Notes: generated by a model not told the origin, from the sequence alone. A stretch of 64,000 bases of DNA from an uncultured Stenotrophomonas sp. (GCA_900078405.1 FLTS01000001.1:1264626-1328625), one strand, 5' to 3'. Positions 1 through 9,409 are shown, numbered from the stretch's first letter. Numbers and translations: made by a program.

Positions 1-202
1 CGGGCGCGAGCTGGTCAGCCGCGACGTGGTCGATGCCGAAACCGGCGAGCCGATGATCGAATCGGTGATCCTGAGCGTCTCCAACGTCACCTCGCACCCC
101 GGCAAGACCCTGGCCGGCTGTACCTACAGCCTCGACCTGCCGGCCGAGGACGAAGCGCCGGACGCCGCATCCGGCGCGGCCAAGGCCACGCCGCCGGCCT
201 GA
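1..202 (+). CDS. 3' end of an unrecognised protein (partial)
   Basis: The reading frame is open from base 2 to a TGA at 200-202, giving the last 66 residues of a protein that starts outside the window. The visible part begins GRELVSRDVVDAETGEP, continues as a probably beta-rich segment (VILSVSNVTSHPGKTLAGCTYSL), and ends in a low-complexity Ala/Pro/Asp tail typical of a disordered C-terminus. I do not recognise the family. It is not YbeY, which often lies upstream of corC in related genomes. It runs in the same direction as the corC-like gene 58 bases downstream. Confidence 0.6.
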   Translation, partial: GRELVSRDVVDAETGEPMIESVILSVSNVTSHPGKTLAGCTYSLDLPAEDEAPDAASGAAKATPPA

Positions 203-260
203 ACGGCCTCCTGCTAGACTTGCCGCCACCGCCCACGCACCGGGCGCAACGACCGAAGCA

Positions 261-1139
261 ATGTCCGAAGACGACAGTAGTACCGCGCCGGAACCTGGCG
301 AGAAGAAGCGCAACTGGCTCGAACGCCTGAGCGCGGCCTTTTCCGGCGAGCCCCACACCCGCGACGAACTGGTGGCCGTGCTGCAGACGGCCCAGCAGGA
401 CGGCCTGATCGCCGCCGACACCCTGCGCATGATGGAAGGCGCCATCGCGGTGGCCGAGCTGACCGTCGGCGACGTGATGATCCCGCGCTCGCAGATGGTG
501 TCGCTGCCGGCCGAGCGCCCATTCCCGGAACTGATGGAACAGGTGGTCGAATCCGGCCACTCGCGCTTCCCCGTGCATGGTGAGAACAAGGACGACGTAC
601 TCGGCATCCTGCTGGCCAAGGATCTGCTGCGCGGTGCGCTGGCCGGCGGCCACAACGGCAGCCTGCACGAATTGCTGCGCCCGGCGGTGCTGATCCCCGA
701 GTCGAAGAAGCTCAACGTGCTGCTCAAGGAGTTCCGGCTCTCGCGCAACCACATGGCGATCGTGGTGGACGAATACGGCGGCGTGGCCGGGCTGGTCACC
801 ATCGAGGACGTGCTGGAGCAGATCGTCGGCCAGATCGACGACGAGCATGACGAGACCGAGGACCACACCGCACAGATCGCGATACAGGCCGACGGCCGCT
901 ACGTGGTCGACGCGCTGACCGCGATCGAGGATTTCAACGAGCGCTTCGGCGCGACCTTCTCTGACGACGACTACGACACCATCGGCGGGCTGGTCACCGA
1001 GGCCACCGGCCACCTGCCCGAGATCGGCGACGAGCTCACCCTGGACCGCTTCGTGTTCCGCGTCGCCCGCGCCAACGCGCGGCGGGTGCAGGCGTTCCAC
1101 GTCACCGTGCTGCCGCCCGACACCCGGGACGACGAGTGA
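261..1139 (+). CDS. corC: CorC/HlyC-family CBS-domain protein (magnesium/cobalt efflux, YbeX)
   Basis: A 292-residue cytosolic protein of the usual CorC/YbeX length. Two CBS domains are visible: residues about 70-128 (starting VGDVMIPRSQMVSL) and about 135-190 (containing AIVVDEYGGVAGLVTIEDVLE, the family's most conserved block). A CorC_HlyC accessory domain follows at about 205-285 (YDTIGGLVTEATGHLPEIGD). The family is linked to magnesium and cobalt homeostasis and, in Enterobacteria, to CorA-dependent efflux. A corA gene lies two genes downstream, which fits. The ATG at 261 starts a well-conserved acidic N-terminus. The stop overlaps the next gene's GTG by four bases (GTGA), implying translational coupling. 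Confidence 0.93.
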   Translation: MSEDDSSTAPEPGEKKRNWLERLSAAFSGEPHTRDELVAVLQTAQQDGLIAADTLRMMEGAIAVAELTVGDVMIPRSQMVSLPAERPFPELMEQVVESGHSRFPVHGENKDDVLGILLAKDLLRGALAGGHNGSLHELLRPAVLIPESKKLNVLLKEFRLSRNHMAIVVDEYGGVAGLVTIEDVLEQIVGQIDDEHDETEDHTAQIAIQADGRYVVDALTAIEDFNERFGATFSDDDYDTIGGLVTEATGHLPEIGDELTLDRFVFRVARANARRVQAFHVTVLPPDTRDDE

Positions 1140-2344
1140 ACACCCGACTGCGCCGCCTGCTGCCGTGGCTGTTGCTGCTGGTCACGCTGTCCGCCGGCAA
1201 CGCCTGCGCCGCCGATGGCGACACCGCCGCGCCGCGCATCGGCGTGGTGACGATGCAGCCGGGCGAGGTGTTCTTCGAACGCTTCGGCCATGACGCATTG
1301 GTCGTGGCCGACCCGGACGGCGGCCGCGCCACGTCCTACAACTTCGGCTTCTTCGATCCTTCCGAAACGGATTTCGTCGGCAACTTCGTGCGCGGGCGGA
1401 TGATGTACTACCTCGTCGCGCTGCCGCTGGAGGAAGACCTGGCCCAGTACCGCGACGCCGGGCGCGGCGTCTCCATCCAGTGGCTGGACCTGCCGCCGCC
1501 GCAGGCGCGCGCACTGGCCGCCGACCTGGCCGAACGCGCGCGCCCCGAGAACGCGCGCTACCGCTACGACTACTTCACCGCCAACTGCTCGACGATGGTG
1601 CGCGACGCGCTCGACCGCGCGATGGGCGGCAGCCTGCGCGCGCAGCTGGCCGGCCGTTCGCGCGGCAACAGCTACCGCAGCGAGGCGGTGCGGCTGGCCT
1701 CGCCGTCGCCGTGGATGTGGCTGGGCTTCGACCTCGGGCTGGGGCCGTGGGCCGACCAGCCGCTGTCGCGCTGGCAGGAGGCGTTCGTGCCGATGCGGCT
1801 GGCCGACGGCCTGCGCGAGGTCCGCAACGCGGCCGGCCAGCCTCTGGTGCGCGACGAGCAGGAACTGCTGCCGCAGCGCCTGCCGCCGGAACCGGCCGAG
1901 CAGCTGCGGTTATGGTGGCCGTGGCTGCTGCTGGGCCTTGCGGGCGCCGGGCTGGTCTTCGCCGCACGCGGCCGCCGCCGCGTGCTGGGCGGCTTCGCCT
2001 TGCCGTTCTGGCTGTTCTGCGGCGGCGCCGGCCTGTTGCTGGCTTGGCTGTGGGGCTTCAGCGAGCACCGCGCGGCCTGGGCCAACCGCAACCTGCTGTT
2101 GTTCTGCCCGCTGGCGCTGGCGCTGCTGCCGGGTGCCTGGCGCCTGTTGCGCGGGCGCCAGCCGGGGCGCTGGTTCGCACGGCTGCTGTGGACGGTGGCC
2201 GCCATCGCCATGCTGTCGCTGCCGCTGCACTGGCTGTCGCTGCAGGCGCAGTTCAACATGCAGTGGATCGTGCTGCTGCTGCCCATCCACATTGCATTGG
2301 CGCTGGTACTGGGCCGGCGCGGCTTGGCGGCCGGCACCGGCTGA
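1136..2344 (+). CDS. DUF4105 (Lnb N-terminal periplasmic domain) membrane protein
   Basis: A 402-residue protein starting at a GTG that overlaps the corC stop. It has an N-terminal signal sequence (LLPWLLLLVTLSAGNACA), then a DUF4105 domain at about residues 35-220, recognised from ERFGHDALVV, YNFGFFDP, GRMMYYLV and the Asn-Cys-Ser motif in YDYFTANCSTM. NCST resembles the Cys site of NlpC/P60-like folds, so the domain may be a periplasmic hydrolase; that is inference. The C-terminal third holds about five membrane segments (residues about 260-395). The product is therefore a periplasmic domain tethered to a small inner-membrane bundle. The substrate is unknown. Confidence 0.85.
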   Translation: MNTRLRRLLPWLLLLVTLSAGNACAADGDTAAPRIGVVTMQPGEVFFERFGHDALVVADPDGGRATSYNFGFFDPSETDFVGNFVRGRMMYYLVALPLEEDLAQYRDAGRGVSIQWLDLPPPQARALAADLAERARPENARYRYDYFTANCSTMVRDALDRAMGGSLRAQLAGRSRGNSYRSEAVRLASPSPWMWLGFDLGLGPWADQPLSRWQEAFVPMRLADGLREVRNAAGQPLVRDEQELLPQRLPPEPAEQLRLWWPWLLLGLAGAGLVFAARGRRRVLGGFALPFWLFCGGAGLLLAWLWGFSEHRAAWANRNLLLFCPLALALLPGAWRLLRGRQPGRWFARLLWTVAAIAMLSLPLHWLSLQAQFNMQWIVLLLPIHIALALVLGRRGLAAGTG

Positions 2345-2358
2345 GGCACGATGCCGGC

Positions 2359-3366
2359 ATGGAAACCGGCACCATTTCGTCCTCCAGCAACCCGTCCTGC
2401 GTCATCAACTGCATCTGCTACGACGCCGCCGGCAAGTCGCAGCCGATCGCACTGGACGACATCAGCGAAACCCTGCGCGATCAGGCGCAGGGTTTCGTCT
2501 GGATCGGCCTGTACGAACCGGACAATGCGGTGCTGGCCAAGGTGCAGGAGGAATTCGGCCTGCACGATCTGGCCATCGAAGACGCCCTCAAGGCCCACCA
2601 GCGGCCCAAGGTGGAGGTCTACGGCGACTCGCTGTTCGTCGTGGTGCAGACCGCGCAGGTGCTGGACGAGCGCATCCATTACGGCGAAACCCACGCCTTC
2701 CTCGGCGCGCGCTACCTGGTGACGGTGCGCCACGGCGCCTCGATGTCGTATGCCCCGGTACGCGCGCGGCTGGAACGCGAACCGGCGCTGCTGGCGCTTG
2801 GGCCATCGTTCTGCCTGTACGCGGTGCTCGACGCCATTGTCGACAACTACCTGCCGATCACCGACAGCTTCCGCGACACGCTGGACCTGCTGGAGAAGGA
2901 CATCTTCGCCGAGAGCTATCGGCGCCGCACCGTGGTGCGCCTGTACGAACTCAAGCGCGAGCTCAACAAGATGCGGCTGGCGGTGGCGCCGCTGCAGGAC
3001 GCGCTGGCGCAGTTGCAGCGCAACCCGGCGCAACTGCTGCACGACGAGGCGCGGCTGTACCTGCGCGACGTGCAGGACCATGCCGCACGCGTCAACGACG
3101 CCATCGACACCTTGCGCGAAATGCTCGGCACCGCGCTGAGCGTGAACCTGTCGCTGGTCACGCTGGCGCAGGGCGAAACCGTCAAGCGGCTCGGCGCCTG
3201 GGCTGCATTGCTGGCCGCACCGACGCTGGTCACAAGTTGGTACGGCATGAACTTCGCCGACATGCCGGAGCTGGCCGGTCGCTACGCCTACCCGCTGCTG
3301 ATCGTGGTGGTCGGCGCGGCCTGCGTGGTGCTGTACCGGCTGTTCAAGCGCTCCGGCTGGCTGTAG
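2359..3366 (+). CDS. corA: CorA-family magnesium/cobalt transporter
   Basis: A 335-residue protein of normal CorA length. It has a large cytosolic N-terminal domain with the conserved segment HDLAIEDALKAHQRPKVE, a long helical stalk (about residues 150-270), and two C-terminal transmembrane helices. The first ends in the signature YGMNFADMP that forms the pore entrance; the second is followed by the basic tail LFKRSGWL. It moves Mg2+ (and Co2+/Ni2+) across the inner membrane as a pentamer. The ATG at 2359 was chosen over upstream in-frame sequence because that sequence overlaps the DUF4105 gene in another frame. It lies 14 bases after the DUF4105 stop, so the three genes probably form one operon. 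Confidence 0.93.
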   Translation: METGTISSSSNPSCVINCICYDAAGKSQPIALDDISETLRDQAQGFVWIGLYEPDNAVLAKVQEEFGLHDLAIEDALKAHQRPKVEVYGDSLFVVVQTAQVLDERIHYGETHAFLGARYLVTVRHGASMSYAPVRARLEREPALLALGPSFCLYAVLDAIVDNYLPITDSFRDTLDLLEKDIFAESYRRRTVVRLYELKRELNKMRLAVAPLQDALAQLQRNPAQLLHDEARLYLRDVQDHAARVNDAIDTLREMLGTALSVNLSLVTLAQGETVKRLGAWAALLAAPTLVTSWYGMNFADMPELAGRYAYPLLIVVVGAACVVLYRLFKRSGWL

Positions 3367-3396
3367 CACCCTACCTGTCCACTCCCGGGAAACCGC

Positions 3397-4695
3397 ATGC
3401 AAAACGACAGCCCCCACGCCCACCCGCGCCGACACTTCCTGCGCAACACGCTGGCGCTGGGCGCCGCCCTGCCCCTGCTCGGGCAGGCGCGGGCAGCCAA
3501 TGGCAACGACGACCGCGCCGACACCGCACTGCCCGCGTCCATCCGCGCCCTGCAACCGGTCGCGCAGCGGGTGGTACCGATCACCGTCGCCGAACGCGCG
3601 CAGCGCCTGGCGCGGGCGCAGCAGCTGATGGACGAACACCGAATCGATGCCGTGTTCGTCGGCGCCGGCACCTCGCTGACCTATTTCACCGGCATGCACT
3701 GGTGGAACAGCGAGCGCCTGACCGGCGTGATCCTGCCGCGCAGCGGTGCGCCGGTGTATGTCACCCCGGAATTCGAGCGCGGTCGCACGCTGGAGCAGAT
3801 CAAGTTCGGCGACGACGTGCGCGGCTGGCAGGAGGACGAGGATCCCTACGCGCTGGTCGCGCAGGTGCTGCGCGGCTTAGGTGCCGGCAACGGTACCGTC
3901 GGCATCGAGGAAACCGTGCCGTTCTTCCGCAGCAAGGGGATCATGGATGCGCTGCCGCATGCGCGCTTCGTCGATGCCTGGCCGGTCACGGCTGGCTGCC
4001 GGCGGATCAAGAGCCCGGCGGAAATGGCGCTGATGCGGCTGGCCAACCAGACCACACTGGCAGTGTACGAGGCGGTGTGGAAAGCGCTCGCGCCGGGCAT
4101 GACCGAGGGCGACATCGCCGCGCTGGTCACCGCCGCCCACGCCCGCACCGGGCTGCGCGGCAGCGCCGACGTCAACATCGGCAAGTACACCGCCTCGCCG
4201 CACGGCTCGGACGCGCCGCAGCGCCTGGTCGAAGGCACGCCGGTAATCTTCGATGGCGGCTGTCGGGCCGACGGCTACACCAGCGACATCACCCGCACCG
4301 TGGTGCTGGGCCAACCCGACGACGACATCCGCCGCGTGTTCGACATCGTGCTGCAGGCGCAGACCGCCGCGCTGGAGGCCGCGCGCCCCGGTGTGGCGAT
4401 GGAGGCGCTGGACGCGGCCGCGCGTAAGGTCATCACCGACGCCGGCTACGGCCCGGACTACCGTTTCTTCAGCCATCGCCTGGGCCACGGCATCGGCATG
4501 GACATGCACGAGTGGGACTACCTGGTGCGCGGCAACACGCACCTGCTGGAACCGGGCATGACCTTCAGCAACGAACCCGGCATCTACATCCCGGAAAAGT
4601 TCGGCGTGCGGCTGGAGGACATCCTGCACATCACCGCCGACGGCGCCGAGCTGCTGACGCCGCAGAGCCCGTCGATCGACCACCCCTTCGGTTGA
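3397..4695 (+). CDS. Xaa-Pro aminopeptidase-like M24 metallopeptidase, Tat-exported
   Basis: A 432-residue protein with a twin-arginine signal at the N-terminus (HPRRHFLRNTLALGAALPLL), so it is probably exported folded to the periplasm. An N-terminal creatinase-like domain (about 70-200) precedes the M24 pita-bread domain. All five metal ligands of the family are present: Asp in FDGGCRADGY, Asp in TSDITRT, His in RLGHGIGMDMHE, Glu in SNEPGIY and Glu in VRLEDIL. It should cleave an N-terminal residue preceding proline, or act as a related prolidase or creatinase. It follows corA after 30 bases. A SMAG-type palindrome directly follows its stop. Confidence 0.88.
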   Translation: MQNDSPHAHPRRHFLRNTLALGAALPLLGQARAANGNDDRADTALPASIRALQPVAQRVVPITVAERAQRLARAQQLMDEHRIDAVFVGAGTSLTYFTGMHWWNSERLTGVILPRSGAPVYVTPEFERGRTLEQIKFGDDVRGWQEDEDPYALVAQVLRGLGAGNGTVGIEETVPFFRSKGIMDALPHARFVDAWPVTAGCRRIKSPAEMALMRLANQTTLAVYEAVWKALAPGMTEGDIAALVTAAHARTGLRGSADVNIGKYTASPHGSDAPQRLVEGTPVIFDGGCRADGYTSDITRTVVLGQPDDDIRRVFDIVLQAQTAALEAARPGVAMEALDAAARKVITDAGYGPDYRFFSHRLGHGIGMDMHEWDYLVRGNTHLLEPGMTFSNEPGIYIPEKFGVRLEDILHITADGAELLTPQSPSIDHPFG

Positions 4696-4698
4696 ACC

Positions 4699-4769
4699 GT
4701 AGATGCGGGGCTTGCCCCGCATGCGGCTTCACCGGGAAGGCCCCTGTACGGGACACGCCCCGTACCTAC
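4699..4769. repeat. SMAG-type (GTAG-headed) REP pair
   Basis: The element opens with GTAG at 4699 and closes with CTAC at 4766-4769. It contains two hairpins, GATGCGGGGCTTGCCCCGCAT and TGTACGGGACACGCCCCGTAC. It lies between convergent genes (the M24 peptidase and the aldehyde dehydrogenase) and may act as a bidirectional terminator or mRNA stabiliser. The CTA at 4766-4768 is read on the minus strand as the TAG stop codon of the aldehyde dehydrogenase. Confidence 0.85.
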
Positions 4770-6156
4770 GCCACGTAAAGGGTCTTGATGTTGGTGAACT
4801 CGCGGATACCGTGCTCGGCCAGTTCGCGGCCGAAGCCCGAGCGCTTGCTGCCGCCGAACGGCAGGCGCACGTCGCTCCGGACCACCGCGTTGACGAAGGC
4901 CGCGCCACATTGCAGCTGCGCGGCGACCTGCTCGCCGCGCGTGGCATCGCCCGTCCACACGCTGCCGCCGAGGCCGAAGCCGGTGTCGTTGGCCACCCGC
5001 ACCGCCTCGGCTTCGCCCTTCACCCGCAGGATCGACGCCACCGGGCCGAACAATTCCTCCTCGTAGGCCGGCATGCCCGGCGCCACGTGGTCGAGGATTG
5101 ACGCCGGATAACCGGCGTGGCTGCCGGCGATGGGCTCGCAGCCCAGCAGCACCTTGGCGCCTCGGTCGATACTTTCGCGCACCTGCCGGTGCAGCCCGTC
5201 GCGCAGGTCGGCGCGCGCCATCGGCGCCAGCGTGGTGGCCTCGTCCCGCGGGTCGCCGTACACACGCGCCTTCGCCGCCTCTACGAAGCGCTGCACGAAG
5301 GCGTCGGCGATGGCTTCAACCAGCACGAAACGCTTGGCGGCAATGCAGGTCTGCCCGGCATTGTCGAAGCGCGACTTCACCGCCGCCGCGACGGCCACGT
5401 CGAGGTCGGCATCGTCCAGCACCACGAAGGCGTCGCTGCCGCCCAGCTCCATCACGCACTTCTTCAGCTGGTCGCCGGCATTGGCGGCGATCGAGCGCCC
5501 GGCGCGTTCGCTGCCGGTCAGCGTCACCGCCTTGACCCGGCGGTCGCGCAGCACATCGGCAGCCTGCTCGTTGTCGATGTGCAGCACGTCGAACACGCCG
5601 GCGGGCATGCCGGCGTCGGCATCCAGCTGGCTGTTGACGCGGTCAGCACCGCGGCGATCAGGTCGGCGCAGCCGGGCACGTTGCTGGCATGCTTGAGCAG
5701 GGCGACGTTGCCGGCCATCAGCGACGGCGCCAGGAAGCGGAACACCTGCCAGATGGGGAAGTTCCACGGCATCACCGCCAGCACGCATCCGATCGGCTGG
5801 TAGACGACGTAGCTGCGCCGCGCCTCGGTGGCGATGGCTTGCGGCGCCAGGTAAGCGGCGGCGTGGTCGGCATAGTACTCGCAGGCCACCGCGCTCTTCT
5901 CGATCTCGCCCAGCGCCTCGCCGCGCAGCTTGCCCATTTCGGCGGTCATCGCGTGCTGGATATCGTCGCGGCGCGCGCGCAGCCCGGCGGCGACCTTGTG
6001 CAGCAGGGTGCCCCGCTCCGGCAACGCCAGCGCCGACCAGGCCGGGAACGCCGCCTCGGCGGCGGCCAGGCGCCGCTCGATGGCGGCCGCGTCCATCAGC
6101 GCGATGGTGCGCCCGGCGTGGCCGGTGAAGGGATCGACGATCTGGTACGAAGCCAT
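4766..6156 (-). pseudogene. NAD(P)-dependent aldehyde (succinate-semialdehyde-type) dehydrogenase, frame disrupted
   Basis: The N-terminal half reads in one frame from ATG 6156 (MASYQIVDPFTG) to about 5640. The C-terminal half, with ELGGSDAFVVLDDADL and the catalytic Cys in FDNAGQTCIAAKRF, reads in another frame down to a TAG at 4766. The full span is 1391 bases (3n+2). Compared with the usual spacing in the family (GCADLI to GVFDVLHID), about 20-25 extra bases lie near 5625-5650, so this looks like a small insertion rather than one miscalled base. The gene closes the putrescine cluster, where an enzyme of this kind would oxidise the aldehyde made from putrescine. As it stands the product would be truncated after about 170 native residues. 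Confidence 0.85.
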
Positions 6157-6249
6157 GACGGCACACCTGCATCCAAGGATGGCCGCCATGCTAGCGCCGG
6201 GCATGTTGCGGCCGGGTCAAGCCGGCGCCATTCCACCGCGGGAAAAGCG

Positions 6250-7095
6250 TCAGCCGTTGTCCTGCAACGCCAGCTGCATGTCGCGCTGGCGGCGCTTCTC
6301 GGCGCGCGCCGAGATCCACCACCCCAGCACCGCCACCAGCGACACCGCCAGCACCAGCAGGCTGGCCAACGCGTTGATCTTCGGGCTCACGCCCATGCGC
6401 ACCGAGGCGAATATCTTCATCGGCAGCGTGGTCGAGCTGGGGCCGGCGACGAAGCTGGCGAACACCACGTCGTCCAGCGACAGGGTGAAGGCCAGCAGCC
6501 AGCCGGATAGCAGCGCTGGGGCGATGATCGGCAGGGTGATCAGGAAGAACACCTTGACCCGGTTGGCGCCCAGGTCCATCGCCGCCTCCTCCAGCGAGCG
6601 GTCCAGCTCCTGCAGGCGCGAGGACACCACCACCGTCACGAAGGAAAGGGTGAAGGTGACGTGCGCGATCCAGATCGCCACCACGCCCTTGGACGGCAGC
6701 CCGAACAGCCCGCCCATCGACACCAGCATCAGCAGGATCGACAGGCCGATGATGACCTCGGGCATCACCAGCGGCGCGGTGACCAGCGCGCCGAACACGG
6801 TCTTGCCGGGGAAGCGCCGAAAGCGGGTCATCGCCATCGCCGCCAGCGTGCCCAGCACCATCGCCGCGGTCGCGGTCCAGAACGCGACCTTGAGGCTGAC
6901 CCACGCCGCTTCCAGCAGCTGGCGGTCGCGGAACAGCTCGCCGTACCACCGGGTGGAAAACCCTGCCCACACCGTCGCCAGCCGCGAGGAATTGAACGAA
7001 TACAGCACCAGCAGCAGGATCGGCAGGTACAGGAAGGCGAAGCCGAGCAGCAGCACGCCCCAGCCCAGCCAGCGGCGGTTGCGCACCATGCTCAT
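6250..7095 (-). CDS. potI: Putrescine/spermidine ABC transporter permease PotI
   Basis: A 281-residue inner-membrane protein with about six transmembrane helices and the MetI-like permease fold. The EAA loop that contacts the ATPase is visible as LEEAAMDLGANRVKVFFLITLP. It pairs with PotH to form the channel for putrescine supplied by PotF, driven by PotG. The ATG at 7095 overlaps the potH stop (ATGA). A slightly later ATG at 7089 is possible. The gene is intact, unlike its partner potH. Confidence 0.92.
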   Translation of the reverse strand: MSMVRNRRWLGWGVLLLGFAFLYLPILLLVLYSFNSSRLATVWAGFSTRWYGELFRDRQLLEAAWVSLKVAFWTATAAMVLGTLAAMAMTRFRRFPGKTVFGALVTAPLVMPEVIIGLSILLMLVSMGGLFGLPSKGVVAIWIAHVTFTLSFVTVVVSSRLQELDRSLEEAAMDLGANRVKVFFLITLPIIAPALLSGWLLAFTLSLDDVVFASFVAGPSSTTLPMKIFASVRMGVSPKINALASLLVLAVSLVAVLGWWISARAEKRRQRDMQLALQDNG

Positions 7096-8005
7096 GCCAG
7101 CTTCCCTTCCAGCTCGCGCTGCTGGGAGCGGTTGAATACGATGATCGGGACCAGCAGCAGGAGCAGCATCACCACCGCCACCGCCGAGGCCAGCGCGGCC
7201 AGTCGCGGTTGTTGAAGAACTCGCCCCACAGCACCCGGCCGATCATCAGCGTGTCCGGGCCGCCGAGCATTTCCGGGATCACGAACTCGCCCACCGCCGG
7301 GATCATCACCAGCATGCAGCCGGCGATGATGCCGCTGCGCGACAGCGGCAGGGTGATGCGCAGGAACGCCTGCCACGGCTTGGCGCCGAGGTCGTAGGCC
7401 GCTTCCAGCAGGCGGTGGTCGAGCTTGACCAGGTTGGCGTACAGCGGCAGCACCATGAACGGCAGGTAGCAGTAGACGATGCCGATGTAGGCCGCCAGCG
7501 GGGTATAGAGAATGCGCAGCGGCGCGTCGATCAGGCCCATGCCGATCAGCGCGCGGTTGACCAGCCCGTTGCTGTCGAGGATGCCGATCCACGCATACAC
7601 GCGGATCAGGAACGAGGTCCACGACGGCAGCACTACCAGCATCATCGCGATGTTGCGCGACGACGGCGGCATGCGTGCGATCACATAGGCCATCGGGTAG
7701 CCGATCAGCAGCGTCAGCAGAGTCGAGATGACCGCGATCCTGATCGAGCTGAGGTAGGCGACGACGTACTGGCTGTCGGTCAGCAGCTGGGCGTAGTTGC
7801 CGAGATTCAATTTGACGGTGAAGGCGCTGTCCACGTACTCGACGATGGACGTGTACGGCGGCATCGCCACGGCCATCTTCGCGAACGAGATCTTCAGCAC
7901 GATCAGGAACGGGATGGCGAAGAACAGCAGCAGCCACAGATAGGGCGCGCCGATCACCGCCGAACGGATGCCGGGCAGCCAGCGCTTCGCCGCGTTCGCG
8001 TTCAT
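7092..8005 (-). pseudogene. potH: Putrescine ABC transporter permease PotH, frameshifted near the C-terminus
   Basis: The protein starts at ATG 8005 (MNANAAKRWLPGIRS), overlapping the potG stop (ATGA). It reads as a normal PotH permease, including the EAA loop LLEAAYDLGAKPWQAF, as far as EFFNNRDWP. There, near 7195-7205, the frame is lost. The expected end (LASAVAVVMLLLLLVP, then NRSQQRELEGKLA) continues in another frame to a stop at 7092. The span is 914 bases (3n+2). Removing two bases from the CGCG at the junction would join DWP directly to LASAVAV, so a 2-bp CG duplication is the simplest explanation. Without repair the last transmembrane helix is missing and the uptake system should be inactive. 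Confidence 0.87.
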
Positions 8006-9144
8006 GCGGTCAGCACCACGCCGTCGTTGTCGTCCCAGCTCACCCACACTTCGTCGTTCCAGGTGATGCCGTCGCTGTCCCAGCGCTTCATGTTGGCGAA
8101 GTTGGACAGCACCTTGGCGCCGCTGGGCAGGCGCACGTGGTACACGGAATGGCTGCCGAAATAGGCGATGTCCTCGACCACCCCGCGCGCCTTGTTGGTG
8201 TCGCCCTCCGGCTCGTCCTTGCCGATGTGCACCTTCTCCGGGCGCAGCGCGAACGCCACCGGCTGGCCCTCGTAGCCGGTGATGCCGTGGCCGACGTAGA
8301 TCGGTGCAGGAAAGTCGGCAGTGCGCACGGTGACGTACTCGGGCAGGTCCTCGTCGATCACGCCTTCGATCAAATTCACCGAGCCGATGAAGCCGGCGAC
8401 GAAACGATTGGCCGGCTGCTCGTAGATGTCGTCCGGCTTGCCGATCTGCTGGATCCAGCCCTGGTCCATCACCGCGATGCGGGTGGCCATCGTCATCGCC
8501 TCTTCCTGGTCGTGGGTGACCATCACGCAGGTCACGCCCAGCTGCTCGATGATATTGACCAGCTCCAGCTGCATCTTCGAGCGCAGCTTCTTGTCCAGCG
8601 CACCCATCGGCTCGTCCAGCAGCAGCAGCTTCGGCCCCTTGGCCAGCGAACGCGCCAGCGCCACGCGCTGCTGCTGGCCGCCGGAGAGCTGGTGCGGCTT
8701 GCGCTTTCCCAGTTTCTCCAGTTGCACAAGCTCCAGCATCTCGCCGACGCGGCGGGCGATGGCGTCCTTGGCCATGCCGTCCTGCTTCAGGCCGAAGGCG
8801 ATGTTCTGCTCCACGGTCATGTGCGGGAACAACGCGTAGGACTGGAACATCATGTTGATAGGCCGCTCGTAGGGCGGCAGCGTGTCGATCGGCTGCCCGT
8901 CGAGCAGGATTTTCCCCTTGGTCGGCTTCTCGAAGCCGGCCAGGCAGCGCAGCAGGGTGGACTTGCCGCTGCCCGAACCGCCCAGCAGCGCGAAGATCTC
9001 GCCCTTGCGCACGTCGAGGTTGACGTCGTCGACGGCGACAAAGCCGTCGAACTCCTTGCGCAGGTCGCGGATGGACAGGTAGCCGGGCTCGCTGTTCAGG
9101 GCGGCGGCGTCGGGCCGGACGTCGGTCTTGGCATCAACGGGCAT
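8002..9144 (-). CDS. potG: Putrescine ABC transporter ATP-binding protein PotG
   Basis: A 380-residue cytosolic ATPase. The Walker A motif is GGSGSGKSTLLR, the ABC signature LSGGQQQRVALARSL, Walker B LLLLDEPMGALD, and the switch His sits in VTHDQEEAM. A C-terminal TOBE-type regulatory domain (about 285-380) follows, as in other polyamine and maltose-type importers. The ATG at 9144 (MPVDAKTDV) was chosen because sequence upstream has no family similarity. It follows potF after about 265 bases that hold a strong hairpin, and it overlaps potH by four bases. Confidence 0.93.
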   Translation of the reverse strand: MPVDAKTDVRPDAAALNSEPGYLSIRDLRKEFDGFVAVDDVNLDVRKGEIFALLGGSGSGKSTLLRCLAGFEKPTKGKILLDGQPIDTLPPYERPINMMFQSYALFPHMTVEQNIAFGLKQDGMAKDAIARRVGEMLELVQLEKLGKRKPHQLSGGQQQRVALARSLAKGPKLLLLDEPMGALDKKLRSKMQLELVNIIEQLGVTCVMVTHDQEEAMTMATRIAVMDQGWIQQIGKPDDIYEQPANRFVAGFIGSVNLIEGVIDEDLPEYVTVRTADFPAPIYVGHGITGYEGQPVAFALRPEKVHIGKDEPEGDTNKARGVVEDIAYFGSHSVYHVRLPSGAKVLSNFANMKRWDSDGITWNDEVWVSWDDNDGVVLTA

Positions 9145-9296
9145 GAAGGGTTCCGGGAGCGGCGGGACGGGCAAACGCGCGTAGTGTAGTAGTCCCGGCG
9201 TTTTGCCGGCGACACCCGGCCATTTCGCGCAGGAACGCCTTGTTCGCCGCCTGCGCGGACCCGGCGACGCAGCAGCAACGCCTGCCGAAGGAGGAG

Positions 9297-9334
9297 CCCC
9301 CCTTGGAGTCCAAGGGGGGGCGCGCCAAAGGCGC
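9297..9334. repeat. Intergenic hairpins between potF and potG
   Basis: The 23-base inverted repeat CCCCCC-TTGG / CCAA-GGGGGG at 9297-9319 is immediately followed by a second small hairpin, GCGCC-AAA-GGCGC, at 9322-9334. On the potF-potG transcript these would form stable stem-loops. Such structures often protect the upstream message, so a high PotF:PotG ratio is plausible (inference). No run of T follows on the minus strand, so it is not a typical terminator. The rest of the 265-base gap shows no gene. Confidence 0.6.
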
Positions 9335-9409
9335 GGGGGATGTGGAAGAAGATGAGCCGGGGCCCAGGGTTTGCCCTGCAAACCTTGGGGAACTACGCGA
9401 ATGCGTGGT

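Noticed and set aside
1480..4427. Long Ala/Arg/Gly-rich plus-strand frames overlapping DUF4105, corA and the M24 peptidase
   Set aside because: They are alternative-frame readings of real genes; only the segment from 2359 in one of them is the true corA frame.
5600..7210. Programmed ribosomal frameshifting in the aldehyde dehydrogenase and potH
   Set aside because: Neither junction has a slippery heptamer with a following pseudoknot, and neither family is known to use frameshifting. Mutation or sequence error is simpler.
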